From NCBI GenBank assembly GCA_964354215.1, contig CAYGYT010000011.1, positions 1 to 58,629 on the forward strand: a stretch of 58,629 nt of DNA. The letters run 5' to 3'. The position numbers were made by a program, and so were the translations under genes. Within the stretch, counting starts at the first letter, position 1. Every line of letters starts with the position of its first letter. Source of the stretch: CAVRZR01 sp964354215 (GTDB taxonomy: Bacteria; Actinomycetota; Coriobacteriia; Anaerosomatales; CAVRZR01). Shown here piece by piece: positions 9,523-16,841 of this stretch. Below the pieces are notes generated by a model. It saw only the letters and a list, made by a program, of their open reading frames with translations, was not told where the DNA came from and ran no database searches.

Positions 9523-9786
9523 CTACAGACCCAGGTCGCGTTTGATGACTTCCCAGGGAACGCGTTCCTCCTGCGCTTCGAGCAGAGCCTCCCGCGCGTC
9601 GGCGATGTCCTGTTCGTCCTCCCAACGCTCGATGAGTGCGTCGAGAAGGCGCAACTCGTCGATCGAGATGATGGCGGCAACATCGGATTCGTGTCGCGTG
9701 ATCACGGTACGCTCGTGCCTGTACGAAGCTCGGTTGATGATCTCGGCGAAGTCCTTGCGGGCCTCGGCAACGCTCACCCGGGTCAT
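9523..9786 (-). CDS. Phd/YefM-family antitoxin
   Basis: An 87-residue protein beginning MTRVSVAEARKDFAEIINRA, followed by RTVITRHESDVAAIISIDEL: the Phd/YefM DNA-binding fold. The acidic C-terminus (EDEQDIADAREALLEAQEER) is the usual toxin-wrapping segment. The ATG at 9786 is preferred over an upstream start because AGGAGGT lies 6 bp before it. An inverted repeat in front of the gene is a likely autoregulatory operator. Confidence 0.88.
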   Translation of the reverse strand: MTRVSVAEARKDFAEIINRASYRHERTVITRHESDVAAIISIDELRLLDALIERWEDEQDIADAREALLEAQEERVPWEVIKRDLGL

Positions 9787-9797
9787 ATCGTACCTCC

Positions 9798-9812
9798 TGT
9801 ACTTGGTGTACA
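9798..9812 (-). promoter_or_regulatory. Inverted-repeat operator of the toxin-antitoxin operon
   Basis: TGTAC-N5-GTACA lies directly upstream of the antitoxin ribosome-binding site, just downstream of the candidate -10. Antitoxins of this family normally bind short palindromes overlapping their own promoter, so this is the best operator candidate. It is not tested. Confidence 0.5.
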
Positions 9813-9813
9813 G

Positions 9814-9843
9814 AACATACTCTGGGAGGCCTGCACAGTGCAA
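9814..9843 (-). promoter_or_regulatory. Candidate promoter of the toxin-antitoxin operon
   Basis: On the minus strand TTGCAC (9843-9838), an 18-bp spacer and TATGTT (9819-9814) precede the palindrome and the antitoxin start. Both hexamers are good matches to the sigma-70 consensus. Confidence 0.5.
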
Positions 9844-9962
9844 GCCGAGAGCCCCTTCTCAGGACCCGGTACGATCCATGGGCGGCGGCCACAGGGGTAG
9901 CGCTTGGTTGAAGGTGACCGCACGTCGCTCATATTCTGCCGAACAGTCACGCGGAACAGCCG

Positions 9963-9974
9963 CTTGGCGCCAAG
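9963..9974. repeat. 12-bp perfect palindrome CTTGGCGCCAAG
   Basis: Self-complementary over all 12 bases. It lies 38 bp upstream of the 16-bp palindrome in the same intergenic region. It could be a protein-binding site; it has no adjacent promoter elements of its own. Confidence 0.4.
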
Positions 9975-10008
9975 TTAATGCCGTTCGGCGCATTCTCCAA
10001 GAAACCTG

Positions 10009-10036
10009 TTGCACTTCGGCCGAAGTGGGGCACAAT
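10009..10036 (+). promoter_or_regulatory. Candidate promoter with 16-bp palindrome in the spacer
   Basis: TTGCAC (10009-10014), a 16-bp spacer and CACAAT (10031-10036). The perfect palindrome CACTTCGGCCGAAGTG (10012-10027) overlaps the -35 and fills most of the spacer, where a bound repressor would block RNA polymerase. It lies about 290 bp before hom, so the transcript would carry a long leader. Confidence 0.4.
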
Positions 10037-10272
10037 GAGTACTGCGAGGTCATCAAGAACTCGGATGGGCAGAACCGCAAGGGGACGTTCGTTCGGGGGG
10101 CGGGTGGCCTCGCACTTTGGCGTCCGAACACGGTTTGCCTCCGCCCCGGCGCGCAACTTGTGCCGGCTTCCGCGCCCGCTTGCGCGCTGCGGGCAGCTTC
10201 CACCGCAACCTCGCGGCTCGCGCTGTTCCCGCCTCGGTCCGGCTTGTCGGCTACACTAGTGGCCGTTAGCAG

Positions 10273-10296
10273 CGCGGCGCCTGCCGGGGCGCCGCG
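10273..10296 (+). promoter_or_regulatory. GC-rich leader hairpin before hom
   Basis: A perfect 9-bp stem (CGCGGCGCC / GGCGCCGCG) with a 6-nt loop TGCCGG. It ends 30 nt before the hom ATG and is followed by GGAGG and AAGGAG sequences. There is no U-tract, so it is not a classical intrinsic terminator; it may influence hom translation or mark an attenuator. Confidence 0.45.
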
Positions 10297-10326
10297 TTCG
10301 TCTCGGAGGCGCAGAAGGAGCACGTC

Positions 10327-11613
10327 ATGCGTACCGTGAACGTTGGCCTCATCGGCCTCGGTACTGTCGGAGGCGGCGTCGTCGAGATCTTCGACCGACA
10401 TGCCGAGGACTTCCGTCGACACGCCGGAGTCGACATCGAGCTCGTGCGGTTCTGCGACCGCGATGCGACGCGCGTCGAGGCGCTCGGAATCCCAGCGCAT
10501 GCGTTCACCAACGACTGGCACGCCATCATCGACGATCCGGGGATCGATGTTGTGATCGAGCTCATCGGCGGTACGGGTGTCGCGCGCGAGGTCGTCCTTG
10601 CGGCACTGCAGGCGGGGAAGAGCGTCGTCACGGCCAACAAAGCGCTTCTCGCGAGCCATGGCGAGGAAGTCATGGATGCGGCACACGCAAACGGCGTCGA
10701 CATCATGTTCGAAGCGGCCGTCGGCGGCGGCATCCCCATCATCAGCCCCCTCAAGCACGTCCTCGTGTCGAACGAGGTCACTGCAGTCATGGGCATCGTC
10801 AATGGGACCACCAACTACATGCTCACCCGCATGGCCGATGACGGGCTTGACTACGCGGCCGCTCTGGCCGAAGCGCAGGCGAAGGGTTTCGCCGAGGCCG
10901 ATCCGACAGCGGACGTCGATGGCCTGGATGCAGCTGCGAAGATCGCGATTCTCGCGTCCATCGCGTTCAACTCCCGCGTCGTCATGTCGCAGGTCCCTGT
11001 GGAGGGCATCCGCACCATCACGCCCGCCGACATCGACTACGCCCGCGAGATCGGCTACGCGATCAAGCTCCTGGCGATCGCCCGGCGCGTCGATGGAAGC
11101 ATCGACATCCGCGTGCACCCCACGATGATCCGCTGCTCGCATCCGCTCGCGAGCGTGAACGGCGTCTACAACGCCATCTACGTCGTCGGCGATTCGGTCG
11201 GTGAGACGATGTTCTTCGGCGAGGGCGCCGGATCACTGCCCGCTGCCTCAGCGGTCGTGGGCGACGTGATGGAAGTTGCGCGCCACATCCAGTCGGACTG
11301 CCTTGCGATGATCGGCTGCACGTGCACCGACTCGCTCCGCGTTCGCGACATCGGGGAGCTGGAGACTGCGTACTACATCCGCCTCCGAGTGCTCGACAAG
11401 CCCGGCGTGCTCGCGGCAACGGCCCGCGTCTTCGGCGAGCACGGCGTTTCGCTCGCATCGGTGATCCAGAAGGCGACCGAGAGCGACGAGGTCGAACTCG
11501 TGTACGTCACGCACCACGCCGGAGAAGCGGCAGTGCAGGCGGCGCTCGCCGAAATGCGCGTGCTCGACACCGTGCGCGAGATTGGGACCGTGCTGCGCGT
11601 CGAGGAGCTATAG
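10327..11613 (+). CDS. hom: Homoserine dehydrogenase with C-terminal ACT domain
   Basis: A 428-residue enzyme that reduces aspartate semialdehyde to homoserine. The N-terminal Rossmann motif is NVGLIGLGTVGGGVVEIF. The conserved VVTANKALLASHG and VNGTTNYMLTRM mark the catalytic domain. An ACT domain (about 345-428, YYIRLRVLDKPGVLAATARV) suggests feedback control by threonine, as known in the family. The ATG is preceded by AAGGAG 8 bp upstream. It is followed 2 bp later by thrB, so the two threonine genes form an operon. No thrC is in the window. Confidence 0.96.
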   Translation: MRTVNVGLIGLGTVGGGVVEIFDRHAEDFRRHAGVDIELVRFCDRDATRVEALGIPAHAFTNDWHAIIDDPGIDVVIELIGGTGVAREVVLAALQAGKSVVTANKALLASHGEEVMDAAHANGVDIMFEAAVGGGIPIISPLKHVLVSNEVTAVMGIVNGTTNYMLTRMADDGLDYAAALAEAQAKGFAEADPTADVDGLDAAAKIAILASIAFNSRVVMSQVPVEGIRTITPADIDYAREIGYAIKLLAIARRVDGSIDIRVHPTMIRCSHPLASVNGVYNAIYVVGDSVGETMFFGEGAGSLPAASAVVGDVMEVARHIQSDCLAMIGCTCTDSLRVRDIGELETAYYIRLRVLDKPGVLAATARVFGEHGVSLASVIQKATESDEVELVYVTHHAGEAAVQAALAEMRVLDTVREIGTVLRVEEL

Positions 11614-11615
11614 GC

Positions 11616-12584
11616 GTGTTCGAGCCTGGCGCGAGCGGAGACAACGCGGTGACCGCGACGGGAGGCGCCGGGGCAACGGTGCTCGTGCCCGCGACGAGCG
11701 CGAACCTCGGACCAGGCTTCGATTCGTTCGGCCTCGCGCTCGACCTGTTCAACCGCTTCGAGGCCGAGCTTGCCGATGAGTGGTCGGTCGACATCCAAGG
11801 AGAAGGCGCGGGTGCGCTCAGCACCGGTACCGACAACCTCGTCGTTCGATGTGTCGCACGGGCGTTCCAGGAGGCCGGGCGTCCCGAGCTTCGCGCGGCG
11901 ATCGGCTGCGCGAACTTCATCCCCACCGGGAGCGGGCTTGGCTCGTCGTCGGCCGCAATCGTGGGCGGCCTGCTGTTGGGCGAGACGCTCGCAGGCGTGG
12001 ACTTCGGCGATCGGCGGAGGCTCGAGATCGCGGCGGAGATCGAGGGTCACCCGGACAACGTCGCCGCCGCGCTCTTCGGCGGCTTCACCGTGTGCTGGAT
12101 GGAGTACGGGCTCGCGCGGTGTGCGCGCTTCGAGCCCGCGCGCGGGCTCGCGACCGTGGTCGTGCCCGCCGTGGGCGAGCTCGCGACCACGGTCGCGCGC
12201 GCGATGTTGCCCGACGCCGTGTCCCACAAAGACGCCGCCTTCAATGTCGCGCATGCGGGGCTGCTCGCGGCCTCCATCGCCACCGGTCGGCCCGACTTGC
12301 TCGGCGCCGCGCTGAACGACCGACTCCATGAGCCCTACCGCGCAGCTGCCGTGGCCGACCTCGCGGCCGTTCACGGAATCCTGCAGGACGCCGGTGCTGC
12401 GGGGGTGGCGCTTTCAGGCGCCGGGCCAACGGTCATAGGCCTCGTGGCCGGCGATACCGATGAGGCGGCTCACGCTCTCGCCGAGGAGGTCGCCGCGCGC
12501 GCATGCGCTCGCATCAAGGCACTGGGCACGCGTCGGCCGCCGCAGGCGCTGCGAATCGATCGAGTCGGGGCGCGAGTGCTGTAG
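11616..12584 (+). CDS. thrB: Homoserine kinase
   Basis: A 322-residue GHMP-family kinase that phosphorylates homoserine in threonine synthesis. The substrate motif VLVPATSANLGPGFDSFGLA and the GHMP ATP loop PTGSGLGSSSAAIVGGLL are both present. The C-terminal ALSGAGPTVIGLV is also typical. GTG 11616 lies 2 bp after the hom stop. A second in-frame GTG at 11649 would remove eleven non-conserved residues and is an equally possible start. Confidence 0.94.
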   Translation: MFEPGASGDNAVTATGGAGATVLVPATSANLGPGFDSFGLALDLFNRFEAELADEWSVDIQGEGAGALSTGTDNLVVRCVARAFQEAGRPELRAAIGCANFIPTGSGLGSSSAAIVGGLLLGETLAGVDFGDRRRLEIAAEIEGHPDNVAAALFGGFTVCWMEYGLARCARFEPARGLATVVVPAVGELATTVARAMLPDAVSHKDAAFNVAHAGLLAASIATGRPDLLGAALNDRLHEPYRAAAVADLAAVHGILQDAGAAGVALSGAGPTVIGLVAGDTDEAAHALAEEVAARACARIKALGTRRPPQALRIDRVGARVL

Positions 12585-12682
12585 CGGTCGGTCCCGCGGT
12601 TGACCACCCCCAAGGATGGGGAGAAGATAGGCGGGTCCCCAGTTCGTCTTCCCTCGTCGTGTTCACGTACGGAGGGTTTCCC

Positions 12683-13810
12683 ATGGATGAAACCGCACAG
12701 CCCGCTTCGGGCTACCCGCACAGCGGCCCGCCGATCGCCGGCGCCCCGGACGCGAGCGAACAACCGACGCAGGCGCCCCCGCCCTACGGCCCACCGCTCG
12801 GCCAGCCGGTGTACGGTTCGGCGCCCTACGGCCCGCCCCCGTACGGTCCGCCCCCGGGCTACCCGCCATACCAGCCCCCGCAGCCTCCCGCGTCGCGAGG
12901 CCGCGGCTGGATCGTCGCGCTCGGCATCATCGGGGTCTTCTTCATTGGCGCTATCGTCGTGTGCGCCTGGTTCGGGAGTCTCATCAGCGACAGCGAGCCG
13001 ATGCTCGCCGGCGACGCCATCGCCCTCATCCGCATCGACGGAGTCATCTCGGGCACGTCCGGCGGAGTGAGCTCTGACTCCGTGACGCCCGAGAGCGTCC
13101 TCGATCAACTCCAGCAAGCTGAGGACGACAACCGCGTGAGGGTGATCATCCTGCGCGTTGACTCCCCCGGTGGGACTGCCGCCGCGTCCGAGGAGATTGC
13201 GACCGAGGTCGCACGCGTGAAGAAGCCGGTAGTCGTGAGTATCGGCGACGTGGGCGCATCCGGTGCGTACATGGTGTCGAGCCAAGCGGACTGGATCATC
13301 TCGGCGCCGGGCTCCAATGTCGGCAGCATCGGCGTCATCCTGCAGGTCGCGAATCTGGAGGGGTTGCTCGACAAGCTTGGCGTCGACTTCGCGGTCATCA
13401 CCGCCGGCAAGTACAAGGACGTCGGCAGCCCGTATCGCAGCCTCACTCCAACCGAGACGCAGCTGCTTCAGGAACAGGTCGACATCATCTACGAGCAGTT
13501 CATCGACTTTGTCGCAAAGGGCCGCAAGATGCCGAAGGACAAGGTGCGAGAGCTTGCTACCGGGTTTGCGTGGGCCGGCACCGAGGCGAAAGACCTCGGG
13601 TTGGTCGACCAGATCGGTACGTACAACGATGCCGTCCACAAAGCGGCGAGTCTCGGCAAGATCAGCGGGAAGCCTCAAATCATCGAGTACGGCGGCGGGA
13701 CGTACATCGATCTCCTCGATATGATCCTCGGCGTGTCGGCGAAACTCGACACCATCGCCACTGCACTGAAGCCCGGAACTGCCTCGACGAGCCCGCCGCT
13801 TGCGCGCTAG
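12683..13810 (+). CDS. sppA: Signal peptide peptidase SppA-like protease (S49)
   Basis: A 375-residue single-domain S49 peptidase of the Gram-positive type. Residues 1-72 form a Pro/Tyr/Gly-rich cytoplasmic segment with repeated YGPP units. One membrane helix follows (about 76-98), then the ClpP-like domain. The Ser/Lys dyad is visible: Ser193 in GDVGASGAYMVSS, and Lys245 in AGKYKDVGSPYR. VDSPGGTAAASEEI is the conserved oxyanion-side loop. ATG 12683 has GGAGGG 6 bp upstream. Family role: degrading signal peptides left in the membrane. Confidence 0.93.
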   Translation: MDETAQPASGYPHSGPPIAGAPDASEQPTQAPPPYGPPLGQPVYGSAPYGPPPYGPPPGYPPYQPPQPPASRGRGWIVALGIIGVFFIGAIVVCAWFGSLISDSEPMLAGDAIALIRIDGVISGTSGGVSSDSVTPESVLDQLQQAEDDNRVRVIILRVDSPGGTAAASEEIATEVARVKKPVVVSIGDVGASGAYMVSSQADWIISAPGSNVGSIGVILQVANLEGLLDKLGVDFAVITAGKYKDVGSPYRSLTPTETQLLQEQVDIIYEQFIDFVAKGRKMPKDKVRELATGFAWAGTEAKDLGLVDQIGTYNDAVHKAASLGKISGKPQIIEYGGGTYIDLLDMILGVSAKLDTIATALKPGTASTSPPLAR

Positions 13811-13829
13811 TTCCTCTCGGGAGTCGACC

Positions 13830-13871
13830 ATGACGCTTCCCCGATTCGAGCCGTTGTGGGCGGCGTCATGA
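13830..13871 (+). CDS. Possible 13-codon leader ORF overlapping the next gene
   Basis: ATG 13830 is preceded by CGGGAG at good spacing and encodes MTLPRFEPLWAAS. Its TGA (13869-13871) overlaps the double ATG start of the following gene, whose own ribosome-binding site is poor. This is the arrangement of a translational-coupling leader. It is too short to judge by composition. Confidence 0.3.
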   Translation: MTLPRFEPLWAAS

Positions 13872-15220
13872 TGCGCGTCGTCGCGCTCATTGACGGCGAG
13901 CACTATCCGCCCGTTGTGCGAGCCGCGCTTGCTGAACTCGGCCGCGACCACGACGTTGCCGCGGTGGCGTTCCTCGGTGGTACCGAGAAGGTCGATCTCT
14001 CGGCGGGCGAGGTCACATACGGGCTGCCCGCAGTGTTCGCCGAGACCCCCGAGTCCGCGCTTGCCGAAGCCATCGGCCGGTTCGCGCCCGACGCCGTCGT
14101 CGACCTCTCGGACGAGCCCGTTGTGACGGCCGCCATGCGATTCCGTCTCGCGGGCGTCGCGCTCGCAGCAGGGGTCGAGTACAGAGGCGCCGACTTCCGC
14201 TTCTCGCCGCCGAAGATCGAGATAACGACCCGCACCCCGGCGCTCGGCATCATCGGCACCGGCAAGCGGGTCGGCAAGACCGCCATCTCGGCCTACGTCG
14301 CTCGTCGCCTCAAGGAGTCCGGTCGCGATATCGTGGTCGTGGCGATGGGACGCGGTGGCCCGGAGGCGCCCGAGCTGATCCGTGGCGATGAGGTCGAGTT
14401 GACCACGCCGGACCTCGTCGCGCTTGCGCGCCAAGGGAAGCACGCGGCCTCCGACAACTACGAGGATGCGGTGATGAGCCGCGTGACGACTGTGGGCTCG
14501 CGCCGGTGTGGCGGCGGGCTTGCCGGCGACACGTTCTTCGGCAATGTCGCCGAAGGCGGTCGTCTCGCAGACTCGCTCGGCAAAGAGCTCATCGTGTTCG
14601 AAGGTTCCGGTTCGGCGATCCCGCCCGCGCACACCGATGCGACCATACTCGTGGTGGGCGCGGGAAGGGGAGTCGGCTACGTGCGCGACTACTTCGGCCC
14701 GTATCGGCTCGGCCTTGCCGATCTCGTCATCATCGCCTCTGCGGAGGAGCCGATCGCGACCGCCGAGGAATCCGCCGCTCTGCGACACGAGATCGCGCAC
14801 ATCAGACCCGGGCTGCCCGTCATCTCGACCACGTTTCGCCCCGCTCCCATCGGCTCGGTCGAGGACAGGCGCGTGTTCTTTGCGACCACCGCACCCGAAG
14901 CGGTGGTGCCGATGCTCGCGTCGTACCTCGAGCGGGCGTACGGCTGCGAGGTGGTGGGCGCGAGTCCGAACCTGTCGGATCGCGCCCGGCTGCGGGCGGA
15001 CATGGAGGCGGCGGCGGGCACGTTCGACCTGCTGCTCACCGAGCTCAAGGCTGCCGCCATCGATGTCGTCGCCGAGGCCGGCGAGGAGGCGGGCGTCGAG
15101 ACGATACTCTGCGACAACATCCCGGTCCCGGTAGACGGGACCGATCTGGGATGCACCGTCGAGGCCATCGCCGCGTGCGCGATCGAGCGCGGGCGCTTGA
15201 GAGGAGAGCGCGAGTCGTGA
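13868..15220 (+). CDS. cpgS: Cyclic 2,3-diphosphoglycerate synthetase
   Basis: A 450-residue ATP-dependent enzyme family that closes 2,3-diphosphoglycerate to its cyclic form, known from thermophilic methanogens and with homologues in some bacteria. An N-terminal domain (1-115) is followed by a P-loop domain with GTGKRVGKT at 130-138. Later come VFEGSGSAIPPAHTDATILV and DLVIIASAEEP. The start may be ATG 13868 or 13871; a GTG at 13856 is less likely. The next gene, a 2-phosphoglycerate kinase, overlaps it by 4 bp (GTGA) and supplies the substrate. Recognition rests on overall similarity and this partner. Confidence 0.85.
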   Translation: MMRVVALIDGEHYPPVVRAALAELGRDHDVAAVAFLGGTEKVDLSAGEVTYGLPAVFAETPESALAEAIGRFAPDAVVDLSDEPVVTAAMRFRLAGVALAAGVEYRGADFRFSPPKIEITTRTPALGIIGTGKRVGKTAISAYVARRLKESGRDIVVVAMGRGGPEAPELIRGDEVELTTPDLVALARQGKHAASDNYEDAVMSRVTTVGSRRCGGGLAGDTFFGNVAEGGRLADSLGKELIVFEGSGSAIPPAHTDATILVVGAGRGVGYVRDYFGPYRLGLADLVIIASAEEPIATAEESAALRHEIAHIRPGLPVISTTFRPAPIGSVEDRRVFFATTAPEAVVPMLASYLERAYGCEVVGASPNLSDRARLRADMEAAAGTFDLLLTELKAAAIDVVAEAGEEAGVETILCDNIPVPVDGTDLGCTVEAIAACAIERGRLRGERES

Positions 15221-16182
15221 GCCCCGATACACCCAAGGTGGTAATGATCTCCGACAAGCGCCACGGCCTTCCGTTCTCGAAAGGCCTGCTCGCACAGTCC
15301 TTCATGGCGACCGGTCTGCCGCCGAGCCGCGCCTACCCGATCGCCGCCGCCGTTCAGGAGGACCTCCGCGGGCGAGACGAGCTCACGCTGAGTTCAGACC
15401 GGCTGCGCGCACTCGCGGCCGAGTTCCTCGAACGCATGGAGAGCGCCGAGTTCGCGACTCGCTACCTTCGCATGCGCGAGCTGTCTCGGCTCGATCGTCC
15501 GTTGGTGGTGCTGATCGGTGGAACGACCGGTGTCGGCAAGTCCACCATCGCCACCGAGGTGGCGCACCGCCTCGGTATCACACGCATATCCTCGACGGAT
15601 TCCATCCGAGAAGTCATGCGTGGTATATTCACCCCCGACCTGATGCCCGCGCTTCATGAGAGCGCGTTCAACGCGTGGCAGGGTCTTCGAGTTCCGGTGC
15701 CGCAGGGTGCCAATCCCGTGATCGTCGGCTTCCGCGAGCAGACGGCTGTCGTGACCACCGGAGTGAAGGCGCTCATCGATCGGGCGGTGCTCGAGGGTGA
15801 CAGTCTCGTTATCGAGGGTATCCATCTGGTACCCGGATACCTTGATCCGCGTGCGTTCGCCAATGCGCGGGTCGCCCAACTCGTCATAGGCGTTGACGAC
15901 GAAGAATCGCACCTGAGTCATTTCTACATCCGAGAGGTGCAGACCGAGGGGTCCCGGCCGTTCGACCGATACCGGACGAACTTCGCCAACATCCGTCTTC
16001 TCGGTAGCTACATCGAGGACTTGGCACGGGAGCACGGCATACCGGTCGTGATGAGTCACCAGCTGGACAAGACGGTCGCACAGGTGCTCGAGCACGTCGT
16101 GAGCGCCGCAGTCGACGAGGACGTGGACGCGCCCGCGCTGACGCAGGCGACCGAAAGAGAAGAAGGAGGCGGCCAACGGTGA
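15217..16182 (+). CDS. 2-phosphoglycerate kinase
   Basis: A 321-residue kinase making 2,3-diphosphoglycerate from 2-phosphoglycerate. It begins with an ATP-cone-like domain (about 5-95, KVVMISDKRHGLPFSKGLLA), then the P-loop kinase with Walker A GGTTGVGKST at 101-110. It continues with ISSTDSIREVMRGIF and SLVIEGIHLVPGY, all typical of the archaeal-type enzyme. GTG 15217 overlaps the synthetase stop, with AGGAG upstream. The charged C-terminal tail (about 296-321) overlaps the next gene by 4 bp. An alternative reading as a generic P-loop kinase is unlikely given the ATP-cone and the neighbour. Confidence 0.87.
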   Translation: MSPDTPKVVMISDKRHGLPFSKGLLAQSFMATGLPPSRAYPIAAAVQEDLRGRDELTLSSDRLRALAAEFLERMESAEFATRYLRMRELSRLDRPLVVLIGGTTGVGKSTIATEVAHRLGITRISSTDSIREVMRGIFTPDLMPALHESAFNAWQGLRVPVPQGANPVIVGFREQTAVVTTGVKALIDRAVLEGDSLVIEGIHLVPGYLDPRAFANARVAQLVIGVDDEESHLSHFYIREVQTEGSRPFDRYRTNFANIRLLGSYIEDLAREHGIPVVMSHQLDKTVAQVLEHVVSAAVDEDVDAPALTQATEREEGGGQR

Positions 16183-16841
16183 AGTTCTTTCTCGACACGG
16201 CCGACATCGCTGAGATCGAGGAGGCCGCGAGCTGGGGAGTGCTCTCCGGCGTCACCACCAATCCCACGTTGTATTCGCGCGTGGGCGGCACGCTCGCGGG
16301 CTTCCACGACCACATCAAGCGCATCTGCGAGATCGTTGATGGCCCGGTGTCCGCGGAGACTGTCTCGCTTGACCGCGACGAGATCGTCGAGGAGGGAGTC
16401 GAACTTGCGGCTCTTGACCCCCGCGTCGTCGTGAAGGTGCCGACGATGCCTGAGGGTCTCGCAGCTACCCGCGAGCTCGCTGCACGGAGCATCAAGGTCA
16501 ACATGACGCTCTGCTTCACGGTGCCGCAGGCGCTTCTGGCCGCGCGCTCGGGCGCGGCCTACGTGAGCCCGTTCATCGGCAGGTTCGACGACATCTCCGA
16601 GGACGGCTCAGAGCACCTCGCGAATATCGTGGTCGCGCTCGGCAACTACGATTTCGGCCATGACGTTGAGGTGATCGCCGCCTCCGTCCGCCAGCCAATG
16701 CACGTGGTGCAGGCCGCGCTTCTCGGCGCCGACATCGCAACTGTCCCCTTCAACGTGCTCAAGCAGTGCGTCAAGCATCCGCTCACCGACCGTGGGCTGG
16801 AGTCATTCCTCGCAGACTGGGAGAAGGTCAAGAATCTATGA
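16179..16841 (+). CDS. TalC-type transaldolase / fructose-6-phosphate aldolase-like protein
   Basis: A 220-residue short transaldolase, the normal size for the TalC/FSA subfamily. The Schiff-base lysine is Lys86 in RVVVKVPTMPEGL. MKFFLDTADIAEIEEA and GVLSGVTTNPTL mark the N-terminus, and AAYVSPFIGRFDDI the phosphate site. Transaldolase and FSA activities are hard to tell apart by sequence; most bacterial members of this size are transaldolases of the pentose phosphate pathway. The GTG start overlaps the upstream kinase (GTGA), after AAGGAGG. The stop overlaps the rho ATG (ATGA). Confidence 0.92.
   Translation: MKFFLDTADIAEIEEAASWGVLSGVTTNPTLYSRVGGTLAGFHDHIKRICEIVDGPVSAETVSLDRDEIVEEGVELAALDPRVVVKVPTMPEGLAATRELAARSIKVNMTLCFTVPQALLAARSGAAYVSPFIGRFDDISEDGSEHLANIVVALGNYDFGHDVEVIAASVRQPMHVVQAALLGADIATVPFNVLKQCVKHPLTDRGLESFLADWEKVKNL

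Larger units (their letters stand above)
9844..10326. other. Long non-coding interval before hom
   Basis: About 480 bp without a convincing gene. No frame here has both a start with a ribosome-binding site and recognisable protein character. It contains two perfect palindromes (9963-9974 and 10012-10027), a candidate promoter (10009-10036) and a GC hairpin (10273-10296). It looks like the regulatory region of hom-thrB, perhaps mixed with old insertion debris next to the toxin-antitoxin pair. Confidence 0.5.

Noticed and set aside
6144..9683. A 1179-codon minus-strand open frame opposite argS and lysA
   Set aside because: It mirrors two well-recognised genes on the other strand, is rich in His, Arg, Asp and Val with no domain pattern, and is explained by GC-rich codon use.
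12607..12620. CCCC-N6-GGGG hairpin upstream of sppA
   Set aside because: The stem has only four base pairs and such runs are common by chance at this GC content.
12470..15295. A 941-codon minus-strand open frame opposite sppA and the cDPG synthetase gene
   Set aside because: It has no recognisable domain, an improbable Arg/Asp/His-rich composition, and lies fully opposite conserved genes.
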